14,044 nt of DNA from an uncultured Hungatella sp. (GTDB lineage: Bacteria > Bacillota > Clostridia > Lachnospirales > Lachnospiraceae). Below are positions 5,892 through 13,963 of this stretch, piece after piece. Both the position numbers and the translations under genes were made by a program. Location: contig CAJUPP010000081.1 of NCBI GenBank assembly GCA_910588325.1, positions 1 through 14,044 on the forward strand, in the 5' to 3' direction. The notes beneath the pieces are model-generated. The model was not told the origin of the DNA and ran no database searches. It saw only the letters and a list, made by a program, of their open reading frames with translations. Position 1 is the stretch's first letter, and each line of letters starts with the position of its first letter.

Positions 5892-6959
5892 TTATCCTAT
5901 GGTTGACAATATGCCTGCCAGAGGAAGCATCACAGACAGAAGGATCAGTCCGACGGACACTGCCAGCACTGCCACGATAGTAGGTTCCAGTCTGGAGACT
6001 GCATTGTCAATGGATGCATCCGCTTCCTCCTCATATCCTCTGGAAATATCTTCCATCACCCGGTCCAGACGTCCGCTCCGGCTGCCCACTTTGATCATCT
6101 GAATCTGGAAACCGCTAAACAGCCCGGATTCTTTCATTGCCTCATCATAGCTTTTCCCTGCCTCAAGGCTGTCTTTACATGTGAAAAGATACTCCTGAAT
6201 CTTGCTGTTGCCAGCCAGTTCTTCAGCCAGTTCAATTCCTTTCTCCAGTTCCAGGCCGCTTTGTAATGTCAGGGCGAGGACAGAACTGCACCGTCTCTTT
6301 GCCGCCAGAAGAGCTGTTTTGTTGGATCGCTTAAACCTCTCGGCAGCACGCTCCACCATATGAATCTTTTTTCCCAGCTTCGATGCTGTGTACAATCCCA
6401 GAACTGCCGCCGCAATCACTGCTGCTGCCGCCAGCGCGATACCGCTGAAAACACCGCCCAGCCGGATTGCTGCCTGGGATACGGGAGAAATCTGAGTCCC
6501 CAACTGCTCATAAACCTCCTCAAAGATAGGCATAACTTTGGTGAACAGCACAAACAGAACCACCAAAAGCATAAGAACCATCATGACAGGATATGTAACA
6601 GCATTGCGGATGTTTTGTATCATCCTGTCCTCCTTGTCATAATACACAGATAAGGATTCCATCATCTGATCCAGGGTTCCCGTCTGATCCCCCAGCTTTG
6701 CCATTTTTATCACATAATCAGGAAAACTTTTCGTCTTCTCCAACGCCTCAAAAACCGGCGCTCCCAGTTCTATCTCATCTGCCAGGAAAAGCAGCCGTTT
6801 CTTTTCGTCCTCATCCTCCCCATCCTCAGCCATAATCCGCAGCCCCTCATCCAGAGGGACTGCAGCCTTCAAAAGAAGAGATACCTGAAGACAAAAGGCA
6901 GACAGTTCCCGATATGTATACTTTTGCTTTGTATTCTTCTGCTCCATTTTTTCATTCAT
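5892..6959 (-). CDS. pilC: PilC/GspF-family inner-membrane platform protein
   Basis: A 355-residue polytopic protein of the type II secretion system F family, the membrane platform that couples the cytoplasmic ATPase to pilin insertion. Two tandem cytoplasmic GspF domains are visible: one at about residues 18-120 with KLGDQTGTLD (88-97), the other at about 215-320 with KVGSRSGRLD (290-299). Membrane helices lie at about 122-143, 167-189 and 327-350. PilC proteins are often near 400 residues, so this is a slightly short but complete member with a trimmed N terminus. The ATG at 6959 has AAAGGGAG about 8 bases upstream and follows the transglutaminase gene by 14 bases. It heads the filament-like part of the operon that ends with PilT. 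Confidence 0.9.
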   Translation of the reverse strand: MNEKMEQKNTKQKYTYRELSAFCLQVSLLLKAAVPLDEGLRIMAEDGEDEDEKKRLLFLADEIELGAPVFEALEKTKSFPDYVIKMAKLGDQTGTLDQMMESLSVYYDKEDRMIQNIRNAVTYPVMMVLMLLVVLFVLFTKVMPIFEEVYEQLGTQISPVSQAAIRLGGVFSGIALAAAAVIAAAVLGLYTASKLGKKIHMVERAAERFKRSNKTALLAAKRRCSSVLALTLQSGLELEKGIELAEELAGNSKIQEYLFTCKDSLEAGKSYDEAMKESGLFSGFQIQMIKVGSRSGRLDRVMEDISRGYEEEADASIDNAVSRLEPTIVAVLAVSVGLILLSVMLPLAGILSTIG

Positions 6960-6973
6960 GAGCGCATCTCCCT

Positions 6974-7987
6974 TTAATAACAGTATTTTTGCTGATAGTT
7001 TGCACCGTCGCCAATATACTGCTTAATCGCATCGCTCTGCCCTCCTGTGGAGGCAAATGTAGGATCTGCCAAGGACCAGTTGGTTCCATCAAAGTAAATG
7101 TAATTATCAATCCATCCCACACCGTCAATATATACATTTACCCAGGCATGATAAGCACTGCCTGTGTAGCCCACCACAAGCTTGGCCGGAATATCCTGGG
7201 AACGGAGCATGGATACCATAAGAGCCGCATAATCAAAGCAGATTCCTTTCCCTTCTGCCAAAACCTTGTCTACATCAGGAAGATATCCGCTTTGAACGCT
7301 GGCAGCCTTTGCCGTATCATAAGTCAGATTGTCAACTACATAGTTATATACCGCCTCGACCACTCCAAAATCATCCTCCGCCCCGGAGGCCAGCTGGATA
7401 CCCTTTTGTACTGCCGTGCTTCCCTGCGAAAAGTTTACATACTGATTTGGATACAGAAACGGCTCAAACTCATCAGCCAGGGTTACAGATACATCCTGGC
7501 TGAATGCCTGTGAATACTGATTACCCCTTACATTTTCAAAAACTTTCATTGTGTATGTTCCGTTTCCTTCCGACATGGGAAATACTTCATAAGCGTCTCT
7601 GGCGTTTAAATCATAGGTGTATGTAAGGCTTCCCTTGGATATCTGCACCTTGATCTTCTTGACACTCCCTGTATACTTAACCATCACATAACCGTTCCTG
7701 ACATTGGAAGCATCAACAGACACCATATCATTGCCATAGGTAACTGTCCCAGATGCCACAGGAACACGTACCTGGGTTTTCTGAGGACTGGAATTCAGGC
7801 AGACCATATTATCATCAATGTCTGCCAGCGGCTCTTTCGTCTCGTTTCGGGACTCTGATTCCGTTTTTAGTTCCATCCCCTTTTCAATTTGTCCGGCATC
7901 AGGAGCCGTTTTGGCACACGCTCCTGTTCCCAGAATCAGAATTGCTGCCATAGCGCTTAATAGCAGCGTCCATCTTTTCTTTCTCAT
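6974..7987 (-). CDS. Secreted transglutaminase-like lipoprotein
   Basis: A 337-residue exported protein. The signal peptide (about residues 1-23) ends in TGAC with Cys24 as probable lipid anchor; the box is weak at -3 but allowed. Residues about 65-170 form a beta-rich domain. The C-terminal part (about 195-315) is a transglutaminase/protease core with all three catalytic residues: Cys250 in GKGICFDYA, His280 in AYHAWVNVYI and Asp308 in LADPTF. Such domains act as transglutaminases, proteases or peptide hydrolases, so the reaction cannot be fixed from sequence. GAGG lies 8 bases before the ATG. It is embedded between accessory Sec genes and the filament platform gene with gaps of 24 and 14 bases. 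That suggests it processes or cross-links a surface protein made by this locus; this is inference from position. Confidence 0.85.
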   Translation of the reverse strand: MRKKRWTLLLSAMAAILILGTGACAKTAPDAGQIEKGMELKTESESRNETKEPLADIDDNMVCLNSSPQKTQVRVPVASGTVTYGNDMVSVDASNVRNGYVMVKYTGSVKKIKVQISKGSLTYTYDLNARDAYEVFPMSEGNGTYTMKVFENVRGNQYSQAFSQDVSVTLADEFEPFLYPNQYVNFSQGSTAVQKGIQLASGAEDDFGVVEAVYNYVVDNLTYDTAKAASVQSGYLPDVDKVLAEGKGICFDYAALMVSMLRSQDIPAKLVVGYTGSAYHAWVNVYIDGVGWIDNYIYFDGTNWSLADPTFASTGGQSDAIKQYIGDGANYQQKYCY

Positions 7988-8011
7988 GTTTGATACCTCT
8001 GTCCTCCCATA

Positions 8012-8176
8012 TCAGCTAAATATATTCATGACCGCCAAAACAACCCAGAAAATACCAAACAACCCATGTACAATCTTAAACACCTTATTGTCTGTACTGA
8101 ATATGAGAGCCACACTGTACACTGCAAGTATCAGCTCTAGAATCGCCACCACCATAACTGCATTTGTTCCTAACAT
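8012..8176 (-). CDS. 54-residue protein with two membrane segments
   Basis: A short gene with an excellent ribosome site: AGGAGG lies about 8 bases before the ATG at 8176, with 29 bases after gtfB and 24 before the transglutaminase gene. The product is almost all membrane: one hydrophobic helix at about residues 7-26, a polar turn STDNKVFK (27-34) and a second at about 35-53. There is no signal-cleavage site. Two-helix hairpins of this size in accessory Sec loci recall Asp4/Asp5, the small SecE/SecG-like partners of SecY2 in streptococci, and SecG itself has two helices. I see no residue-level match that proves this, so the identity is open. Coding status is supported by ribosome site, spacing and co-direction. 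Confidence 0.68.
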   Translation of the reverse strand: MLGTNAVMVVAILELILAVYSVALIFSTDNKVFKIVHGLFGIFWVVLAVMNIFS

Positions 8177-8205
8177 AGTCTTTCCTCCTGATCTTTAAAA
8201 AATGT

Positions 8206-9558
8206 TTATTTCAAAAGAGCCGCATATGCAGCTGCCTCTTCCGACATAGCCGCCCTTCTTTGCAGAGCAACCTGTTCCCCGATCATCCTTTTATTTCCCA
8301 TGGTTTGCTTCAGAAAACCAATCAGTGCTTCGTGATCATCAAACACATGTTCGTCAGCAATATACCCCCTGTTATGCAGTGTCTGCTTAAATCCAAGTAT
8401 CAGCTGGTTATGTAAAAACGCTTGTTTAACCGCTGATACGATCTCATTTTCATGATTAATATCCAAATAATAATCGCAGGTATCAAATAACTCCTCTATG
8501 ATCTCAGTGCGTGCCCCAGGATACAGTGCCACATTCTCATATCTAGATAAACTCATCAGTTTGGAAGACATTTCCGTAAGGGCTGCAATATAAAAAATCA
8601 TCTGCGGAAGCTCCTTTATTAACTCCTCACACTTTTCAATTCTGTCAGAATTCGTGCAGATCAGCGCTTTGTTCTGGAACGCATTCTTTCTGCTGTATTC
8701 ATAGACAAATCCAAGTGGTCTTACCATTTCCTTTGACACACCAAGCTCAATCAGATTCTCATAACTGGCTTTCTTCTGCACATAAATCTGCCGCACACGC
8801 CCAGATCCTCCGGAAAGAATCATCTGCATATTGCCGGGTATGTCATTTCTGGCACCTTCCTGCCAGAACAATACATCCTCCTGCCTGTCTTTTGGCATTC
8901 TTTCAGACACAAACAACGGGGTGGACAGGGAGTTAAAGAAGAGTCTGCTTCCCATGGCTCTCAGCTCTTGTAAAAGCTTCAGGGTAAGCTCCGTCTTATT
9001 TTTAAACACATAGATCCTGCCATCCCTGTTCAGAATAATATCATGGGTTACAAAATTCTCCAGAAGAGTTTCTCTTCCTTCCCCGTCAAAATATGCTTTA
9101 CAGAATCGTTTTGCATCCTTGCTGAAAAAAGTTCTGGCATACAAGGCTCCGTATCGGTTGTAATGGTCACTGGAGCGGACGGTTCCCTTGTCATCCATCC
9201 AGTCCACCACCCGCACTTGCCTTTCGTGCTTCGGCTCTGCATAGAAGATGCGTCCCCGTTCTCGGTGAAGGTCATGGACTTTTCCGCCGGAATTGCTTGC
9301 CTTGATTTCCCAGTAATCAGGAATATTGATCTCATTAAAATATCTGGCCTTTCCCGGTATGCTGTGGCTTTGACGGAAATCGCCGCAGAAATACTGGTAA
9401 ACAGAAAGTACATCTTCCGGAAAAAAGCCGTCATCCTCAATCACTATCACCGGCCCTGTAAAACCGGAGCTTCGAAAGGACTGGCGGAGCATCTCACTTT
9501 CTTCTCCATAGGTATCCAGCAAAAGAACCGCATCAGTCAGCCCACGATTTGCTTCCAT
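8206..9558 (-). CDS. gtfB: Accessory Sec glycosyltransferase chaperone subunit GtfB
   Basis: A 450-residue protein whose N-terminal part (VLLLDTYGEESEMLRQSF, GPVIVIEDDGFFPEDVLSVY) and C-terminal part (DYYLDINHENEIVSAVKQAF) match GtfB/Gtf2. GtfB is the non-catalytic partner that, with GtfA, recognises serine-rich repeat adhesins and allows the first O-linked GlcNAc to be added in the cytosol. It lacks the E-x7-E motif of active GT4 enzymes, as expected. A near-perfect anti-16S match, AAAGGAGGTG (about 9567-9576), precedes the ATG at 9558, which lies 22 bases inside the end of gtfA. Usual length, no damage seen. The expected adhesin substrate is not in the window. Confidence 0.9.
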   Translation of the reverse strand: MEANRGLTDAVLLLDTYGEESEMLRQSFRSSGFTGPVIVIEDDGFFPEDVLSVYQYFCGDFRQSHSIPGKARYFNEINIPDYWEIKASNSGGKVHDLHRERGRIFYAEPKHERQVRVVDWMDDKGTVRSSDHYNRYGALYARTFFSKDAKRFCKAYFDGEGRETLLENFVTHDIILNRDGRIYVFKNKTELTLKLLQELRAMGSRLFFNSLSTPLFVSERMPKDRQEDVLFWQEGARNDIPGNMQMILSGGSGRVRQIYVQKKASYENLIELGVSKEMVRPLGFVYEYSRKNAFQNKALICTNSDRIEKCEELIKELPQMIFYIAALTEMSSKLMSLSRYENVALYPGARTEIIEELFDTCDYYLDINHENEIVSAVKQAFLHNQLILGFKQTLHNRGYIADEHVFDDHEALIGFLKQTMGNKRMIGEQVALQRRAAMSEEAAAYAALLK

Positions 9559-11027
9559 CTAAGTTCCACCTCCTTTGTAAGGAATCCTTTGGCCTTCTCA
9601 TAAGAATGTTCATGGAAATGATTCAGATCCGCCTTGGTAAACAGACGGACCACCCGTTCAGTCAGCGCCTCAATCTTCTGCTTTTGAGTCATATGTTCAT
9701 CTACCGGAATCAAATATCCGTTTTCTCCGTCATCAATGAACGTGGGATTTCCATATCTGACGTCAAAGCCGATAATCGGAAGCCCGCCTCCTACAGCTTC
9801 CATAAGGGTCAGTCCAAACCCTTCACTGGTGGAACCTGACAGATATAATTCATAATCCTGATAGACTTCTTTCATATTTTGCTGTCCCTGAAGGGTGATA
9901 TAATTTTCAGCCCCCAGCTTCTTAATCAGTTCCCTAAGCTTCTGTTCTTCTCCGCCTTTTCCATAGATATCCAGCGAAAGCTGGGGAACGGTTTCCCGTG
10001 CTTTTACGACTGCTTCTATAATCCAGTCAATATGCTTCTCCGAAGCCAGTCTGGAAGCTGTCAGAACCGAGTATGGATTACGGTTGACCGTCGGATATTT
10101 CAGTTCATCCAGACTTCCTACCGGAATGGTGTAAACAGTTGGGGCCAGACCCATGTATTTCTGAAACTGCTCCTTCAAAAGCCGATTCTGTTCATCTGTG
10201 GCTGTAATATAAAAGTCAATATGTTTATGCATTTCAAAAGAGTACTCATAATAATTGTTCCATAAAATATGATTCTCGTTAGTACTTCCTTCGCTGAAAT
10301 GATCCGCATGAATGATGATCCCTACTTTGGCCTTTCCTGCATTCTGCAAAATAGCCTGCCCGATTCCCGTGGTACGATCAATCAGCACAATGTCATCCTT
10401 TGTCAGATTCAGCCTTGATACCATACACCCTACCAGTTCCTCCTTGGAGCAAAGCATTTTATCCGCAAACTGGTACATCACCTTTTCATCATCATTAATC
10501 TCCTCATAGGCCACCGTACCATCCTCATTAAAAAATCTTCGCAGATACATATGGGCTTTATTGTTTAATGGCGCATAATATTCTGAGAAAATTCTGCCGT
10601 AGGTGAAATAGTCCTTCCGAATCAGATATCTCCCGGAGACAAGCTCCGTCCTGTGAATCAGTTCTGACTGTTCATCCGTAAAATATACCGTATAATAAAT
10701 ATCAGTACCCAAAAGAATCAGCTTTCCGGTTTTTCCGCTTCTGGTGAATGTATACTGAGTTGTCGGAAGCGTTTTCTCTAAGTCATGCAATGTGTACGAA
10801 ACTGGCGCAATCTTATAATCCGTAAAAAATGTATACAGCCAGATAATCTCCGAATCCAGAAATCCAATATTTCTTGTCAGATGCTCAATATTCTCCGCAG
10901 AGATCATGTCAGTAAATATAAACTTGGCGCTGGCTCCAATATTTCTGAGCATAACTGCCCGATAGCTCTGCGCATACTCCACCCCGCTGGATGCCCAACC
11001 TATACCAAGATTAAAATTATAAATCAT
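9537..11027 (-). CDS. gtfA: Accessory Sec O-GlcNAc transferase catalytic subunit GtfA
   Basis: A 496-residue GT4-type (GT-B fold) enzyme that transfers GlcNAc from UDP-GlcNAc to Ser/Thr of serine-rich repeat proteins in complex with GtfB. The start MIYNFNLGIGWASSGVEYAQ is characteristic of the N-terminal acceptor-binding half, and residues about 70-200 form the add-on beta domain typical of GtfA. The C-terminal half has RLASEKHID (326-334), YGKGGEEQKL (355-364) and the donor-site motif EGFGLTLME (402-410) with both glutamates, then VRYGNPTFIDDGENGYL. Length is normal. It follows secA2 by 40 bases and overlaps gtfB by 22, consistent with stoichiometric expression of the two subunits. Confidence 0.94.
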   Translation of the reverse strand: MIYNFNLGIGWASSGVEYAQSYRAVMLRNIGASAKFIFTDMISAENIEHLTRNIGFLDSEIIWLYTFFTDYKIAPVSYTLHDLEKTLPTTQYTFTRSGKTGKLILLGTDIYYTVYFTDEQSELIHRTELVSGRYLIRKDYFTYGRIFSEYYAPLNNKAHMYLRRFFNEDGTVAYEEINDDEKVMYQFADKMLCSKEELVGCMVSRLNLTKDDIVLIDRTTGIGQAILQNAGKAKVGIIIHADHFSEGSTNENHILWNNYYEYSFEMHKHIDFYITATDEQNRLLKEQFQKYMGLAPTVYTIPVGSLDELKYPTVNRNPYSVLTASRLASEKHIDWIIEAVVKARETVPQLSLDIYGKGGEEQKLRELIKKLGAENYITLQGQQNMKEVYQDYELYLSGSTSEGFGLTLMEAVGGGLPIIGFDVRYGNPTFIDDGENGYLIPVDEHMTQKQKIEALTERVVRLFTKADLNHFHEHSYEKAKGFLTKEVELRWKQIVG

Positions 11028-11067
11028 TGCGATTACCTATATCCTTTGCTTTCATTTCTGTCACATA

Positions 11068-13404
11068 TCAGGGAAATAACACATACATCTCACCTGTCTT
11101 GCCATATTTCTTTTCCCCCAAAAATATATTCCTGACGATTTCCTTCTTAATCGTCTGTTCCATATGGAGGAATGAATCATATGCCTCGCTGTGATACTCA
11201 AACACAGGGTTTCTCTGTGCAGTGGACCTGCCATTTACAACATACTGCAGCTGCTGCAGATAATCTACCTGCTCTACCCAGGCATCATCAATGGCATGCA
11301 GACAGCACAAACGAATATATTCCCTTAACTCCGCCTCTTCTGAGAATGATTTTATTTTATTTTTCAGAACCGTAGTTACATACGATAACAGTGCCCTTTT
11401 CAAAACCTTTTTCAGTTTCTTTTTGCTGATATCATCAACATTCTGGAACCGATTATCCAGACTGTATGAGATATTGTTCAGTACATATCTGGTAACATCG
11501 CTTGCCGTAAGACGGGAACTCTCTTTTAAGAATGCCTGCACACTCTCATAAGCCAGCTGCCTCACCACATTCAGTTCCAGGCTTCCTCCGTCTAACAGCC
11601 GGTTTCTGGCATCATACATCATCATCCTCTGACGCTTCATAACTTTATCGTAATCCACAGATCTCTTCCTCTGGGAAACAGCCAGTTCTCCCTGAAGCTT
11701 CTGTGTTCCATTGATCAACTTTTTCAATTTTCTCTTTGAAATCCACCGATCCTTGTCAACATATTTTTCCAGTATCTTCTCACCAACTGCCGAAATCGCA
11801 TCATCCTCAAGAGAAACAAAAAACTGACTGAAGCCCGGGTCACCCTGACGGCCTGCACGTCCTCTTGCCTGCCGCTCCAAGCGGATATTTGCCATACGTC
11901 CAATCCCTATGACTGCAAGTCCACCCAGTTCCTTTGCTCCTGGTCCCAGACGGATATCTGTCCCCCTCCCGGCCATACCGGTGGATACGGTAACTGCTCC
12001 TTTCTGTCCGGCTTCCTTAATAATTTGAGCCTCCCAGTAAGCATTATTGGCGTTCAATACACTGTGGGGCACCTGTTTCTCCATCAGTACACGGGAGACC
12101 AGCTCTGTATCAGCGATGGTTGATGTTACAATCAACACCGGCTGGCCGGTCTGATGGCGTCTGAGTACTTCCATGACAGCTTCATCATACTGGATTTGCG
12201 CATTTTTGAAATACAAATCCTTCTTATCCACCCTCCTAAGAGGCCTGTTTGGCGGGATGACCACAACCCTTTTTTTATATATCTTGCGCAGTTCCTTCTT
12301 CGCATCTGAGATAGTCCCGCTCATCCCTGACATGCGGGGAAACAAAAGAAAAAGGTTTTGATAGGTAATAGACGCAATGGATCGGTTTTCCTGTGTAATC
12401 TTCAGATTTTCTTTCGCTTCAATTGCCTGGTGCATGCCTCCTCTTAGCTTCATGCCGGGAAGAATTCTGCCTGTACCATTATCAAGCAGAGACACCTCCC
12501 CTTTCTCAGTAACCACATAATCCTTTTCCCGTTCCATGATGACATGGGCCTTTAATGCCAAGGTTACGTGCCTGTTAAGCTCAAAATTCTCCGCCGCATA
12601 AAACTTCTCTATGCCAAAATACTGCTCTGCGTAGGCAACTCCCTCATCTGTAAGCCATACACTCTGATCCTCCTCTATGTAATCACGCTCTGGCTGCAAT
12701 GTGGTCACAAAAAAATCGGTCATCCCATACAAATTAGACTGAACACGAGGCACACCGGATATAACAAGGGGCATAGTAGCCGCATCCATAAGCACCATAT
12801 CCGCCTCATCAATGATGACATAATAAAACTCTCTCATAAAACGATCCTCAGCGCTGGTTACCAGATTATTTAACAGATAATCAAATCCCAGTACCGCATG
12901 GGTCGTGTAAACAATATCCGCATGATAAATCTGATATTTCTCGTGGTTTTTTAACTCCTCTTCCTGATCCATATTTACACCGGAACGCACCGTCATCCCC
13001 AAAAACTCATATACGGGCCCCATTTCTTTTGCGTCACGGTCTGCCAGATAATCATTGGCCGTAACCAGCATGGTGCTTTTTCCGGTCAATGCATTCAGAT
13101 AGAGGGGCATTGTCGCTGTCAGAGTCTTCCCCTCCCCTGTATTCATTTCCGCCAGATAACCATAATGCAGGGCGATGCCTCCCAGGATCTGGCAGTCAAA
13201 AGGCTCCATTCCCAGAATTCTTCGGTCCGCCTCGCATACAACCGCATAAGCCTCCGGCAGAATCCGGTTTGTAGATACTCCTTCTGAAATACATTTCCGA
13301 AACTCCTCTGTTTTTCCTCTTAAGGCATCATCATTTAATTGCTTTACTGCCTGCTGTGCTTTTCTTATCTTCTTTAATATACGGTAAAGTTTTCTATTCG
13401 CCAT
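11068..13404 (-). CDS. secA2: Accessory Sec system translocase ATPase SecA2
   Basis: A 778-residue SecA-type motor that drives export of glycosylated serine-rich adhesins through the accessory SecY2 channel. Visible in order: Walker A MNTGEGKT (87-94) of NBD1; DEAD box IIDEAD (197-202) where housekeeping SecA has DEVD; VISGVPRVQSNLYG, typical of the SecA2 branch; a preprotein cross-linking region; and in NBD2 GMAGRGTDIRLG and RQARGRAGRQGDPG (arginine finger region). The helical scaffold and wing domains close the protein. It lacks the C-terminal zinc-binding SecB-docking tail, as usual for SecA2. The ATG at 13404 overlaps the stop of asp3 (ATGGCGAATAG, 11 bases) and its own ribosome site is weak, so translation is probably coupled to asp3. 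No defect seen. Confidence 0.95.
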   Translation of the reverse strand: MANRKLYRILKKIRKAQQAVKQLNDDALRGKTEEFRKCISEGVSTNRILPEAYAVVCEADRRILGMEPFDCQILGGIALHYGYLAEMNTGEGKTLTATMPLYLNALTGKSTMLVTANDYLADRDAKEMGPVYEFLGMTVRSGVNMDQEEELKNHEKYQIYHADIVYTTHAVLGFDYLLNNLVTSAEDRFMREFYYVIIDEADMVLMDAATMPLVISGVPRVQSNLYGMTDFFVTTLQPERDYIEEDQSVWLTDEGVAYAEQYFGIEKFYAAENFELNRHVTLALKAHVIMEREKDYVVTEKGEVSLLDNGTGRILPGMKLRGGMHQAIEAKENLKITQENRSIASITYQNLFLLFPRMSGMSGTISDAKKELRKIYKKRVVVIPPNRPLRRVDKKDLYFKNAQIQYDEAVMEVLRRHQTGQPVLIVTSTIADTELVSRVLMEKQVPHSVLNANNAYWEAQIIKEAGQKGAVTVSTGMAGRGTDIRLGPGAKELGGLAVIGIGRMANIRLERQARGRAGRQGDPGFSQFFVSLEDDAISAVGEKILEKYVDKDRWISKRKLKKLINGTQKLQGELAVSQRKRSVDYDKVMKRQRMMMYDARNRLLDGGSLELNVVRQLAYESVQAFLKESSRLTASDVTRYVLNNISYSLDNRFQNVDDISKKKLKKVLKRALLSYVTTVLKNKIKSFSEEAELREYIRLCCLHAIDDAWVEQVDYLQQLQYVVNGRSTAQRNPVFEYHSEAYDSFLHMEQTIKKEIVRNIFLGEKKYGKTGEMYVLFP

Positions 13405-13837
13405 CTGTTATTTCCGTTATCGTCACTGAATGAAAATGAAATTGTGTTACGCCTGCATTGATCAGCTGGACTTCATAACTGAAGGTCTTCAACGGACATT
13501 GAAAATCAGCCTCCCCGTCCCGTATGATCTGACTGCCTGCTTCCGAATCATAACGGTCATAAAAGATCAGTTTCAGCAGTAATCCATTTTCAGGTTCTGC
13601 AGAAGTCTCCAGGCTGATATGATACCGGCCTTCTCCATCTATCATAGGAAGTGCAGGCTCGATGCGCATGGACTGATAATTCACTTTAGATAACCAGCGT
13701 CTTATCACGGTTCCCGGGGGCATCCGTTCATTTTTAAATTCGATGTCATCTTTCCCATGAAAAAACAATTCTGTTCCATACAGATACGTATCTCTTACAT
13801 ATTCATTCCAGTAAATCTTCCATGTTTGACCAGTCAT
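13394..13837 (-). CDS. asp3: Accessory Sec system protein Asp3
   Basis: A 147-residue protein matching Asp3, which binds Asp1/Asp2 and SecA2 at the membrane and is required for export of serine-rich glycoproteins. Landmarks are KIYWNEYVRDTYLYG at residues 5-19, ENERMPPGT-like NERMPPGTVIRRWLSKVNYQ and EPALPMI, in the order seen in streptococcal Asp3. The start at 13837 is chosen because the family begins just before the YWN motif and AGGTGG (13843-13848) lies 5 bases upstream. A longer frame to 13927 exists only because the upstream repeat copy happens to be open (MKVWRAHLAYLNSY and so on); those 30 residues are repeat-derived. Asp1, Asp2 and SecY2 would be expected upstream, beyond the window. 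Confidence 0.9.
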   Translation of the reverse strand: MTGQTWKIYWNEYVRDTYLYGTELFFHGKDDIEFKNERMPPGTVIRRWLSKVNYQSMRIEPALPMIDGEGRYHISLETSAEPENGLLLKLIFYDRYDSEAGSQIIRDGEADFQCPLKTFSYEVQLINAGVTQFHFHSVTITEITDGE

Positions 13838-13842
13838 CGCTT

Positions 13843-13848
13843 CCACCT
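13843..13848 (-). promoter_or_regulatory. Ribosome binding site that sets the asp3 start
   Basis: AGGTGG on the minus strand is 5 bases from the ATG at 13837. It lies just outside the repeat, whose edge is at about 13853, so asp3 keeps its own initiation signal. Confidence 0.6.
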
Positions 13849-13852
13849 GCCT

Positions 13853-13963
13853 GTTTACTATAAAAGTCTCACCGCCGATTAGGCGGTATGAATTCAGGTA
13901 TGCCAAGTGCGCCCGCCAGACTTTCATGTGTGGTGGTGCAACCCACCCGCCGGGCGCATGAAG
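13853..13963. repeat. Interspersed structured repeat, copy B, tandem with copy C
   Basis: About 111 bp running from GTTTACTATAAAAGTC to the CGGGCGCATGAAG before the next copy. It contains a perfect 6 bp stem ACCGCC/GGCGGT with a GATTA loop (13871-13887) and a long stem GTGCGCCCG/CGGGCGCAT (13907-13915 with 13951-13959, one G-T pair), enclosing a GGTGG/CCACC stem. It lies directly upstream of the asp3 ribosome site. Read on the minus strand it is open and encodes the same kind of peptide as copy A. Confidence 0.9.

Noticed and set aside
6989..7513. 174-residue plus-strand frame opposite the transglutaminase gene
   Set aside because: No family-like content; the minus strand has a full catalytic triad, ribosome site and operon spacing.
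13838..13927. N-terminal 30-residue extension of Asp3 (start at 13927)
   Set aside because: Encoded by the repeat; the Asp3 family starts near the YWN motif and AGGTGG is placed for the ATG at 13837.
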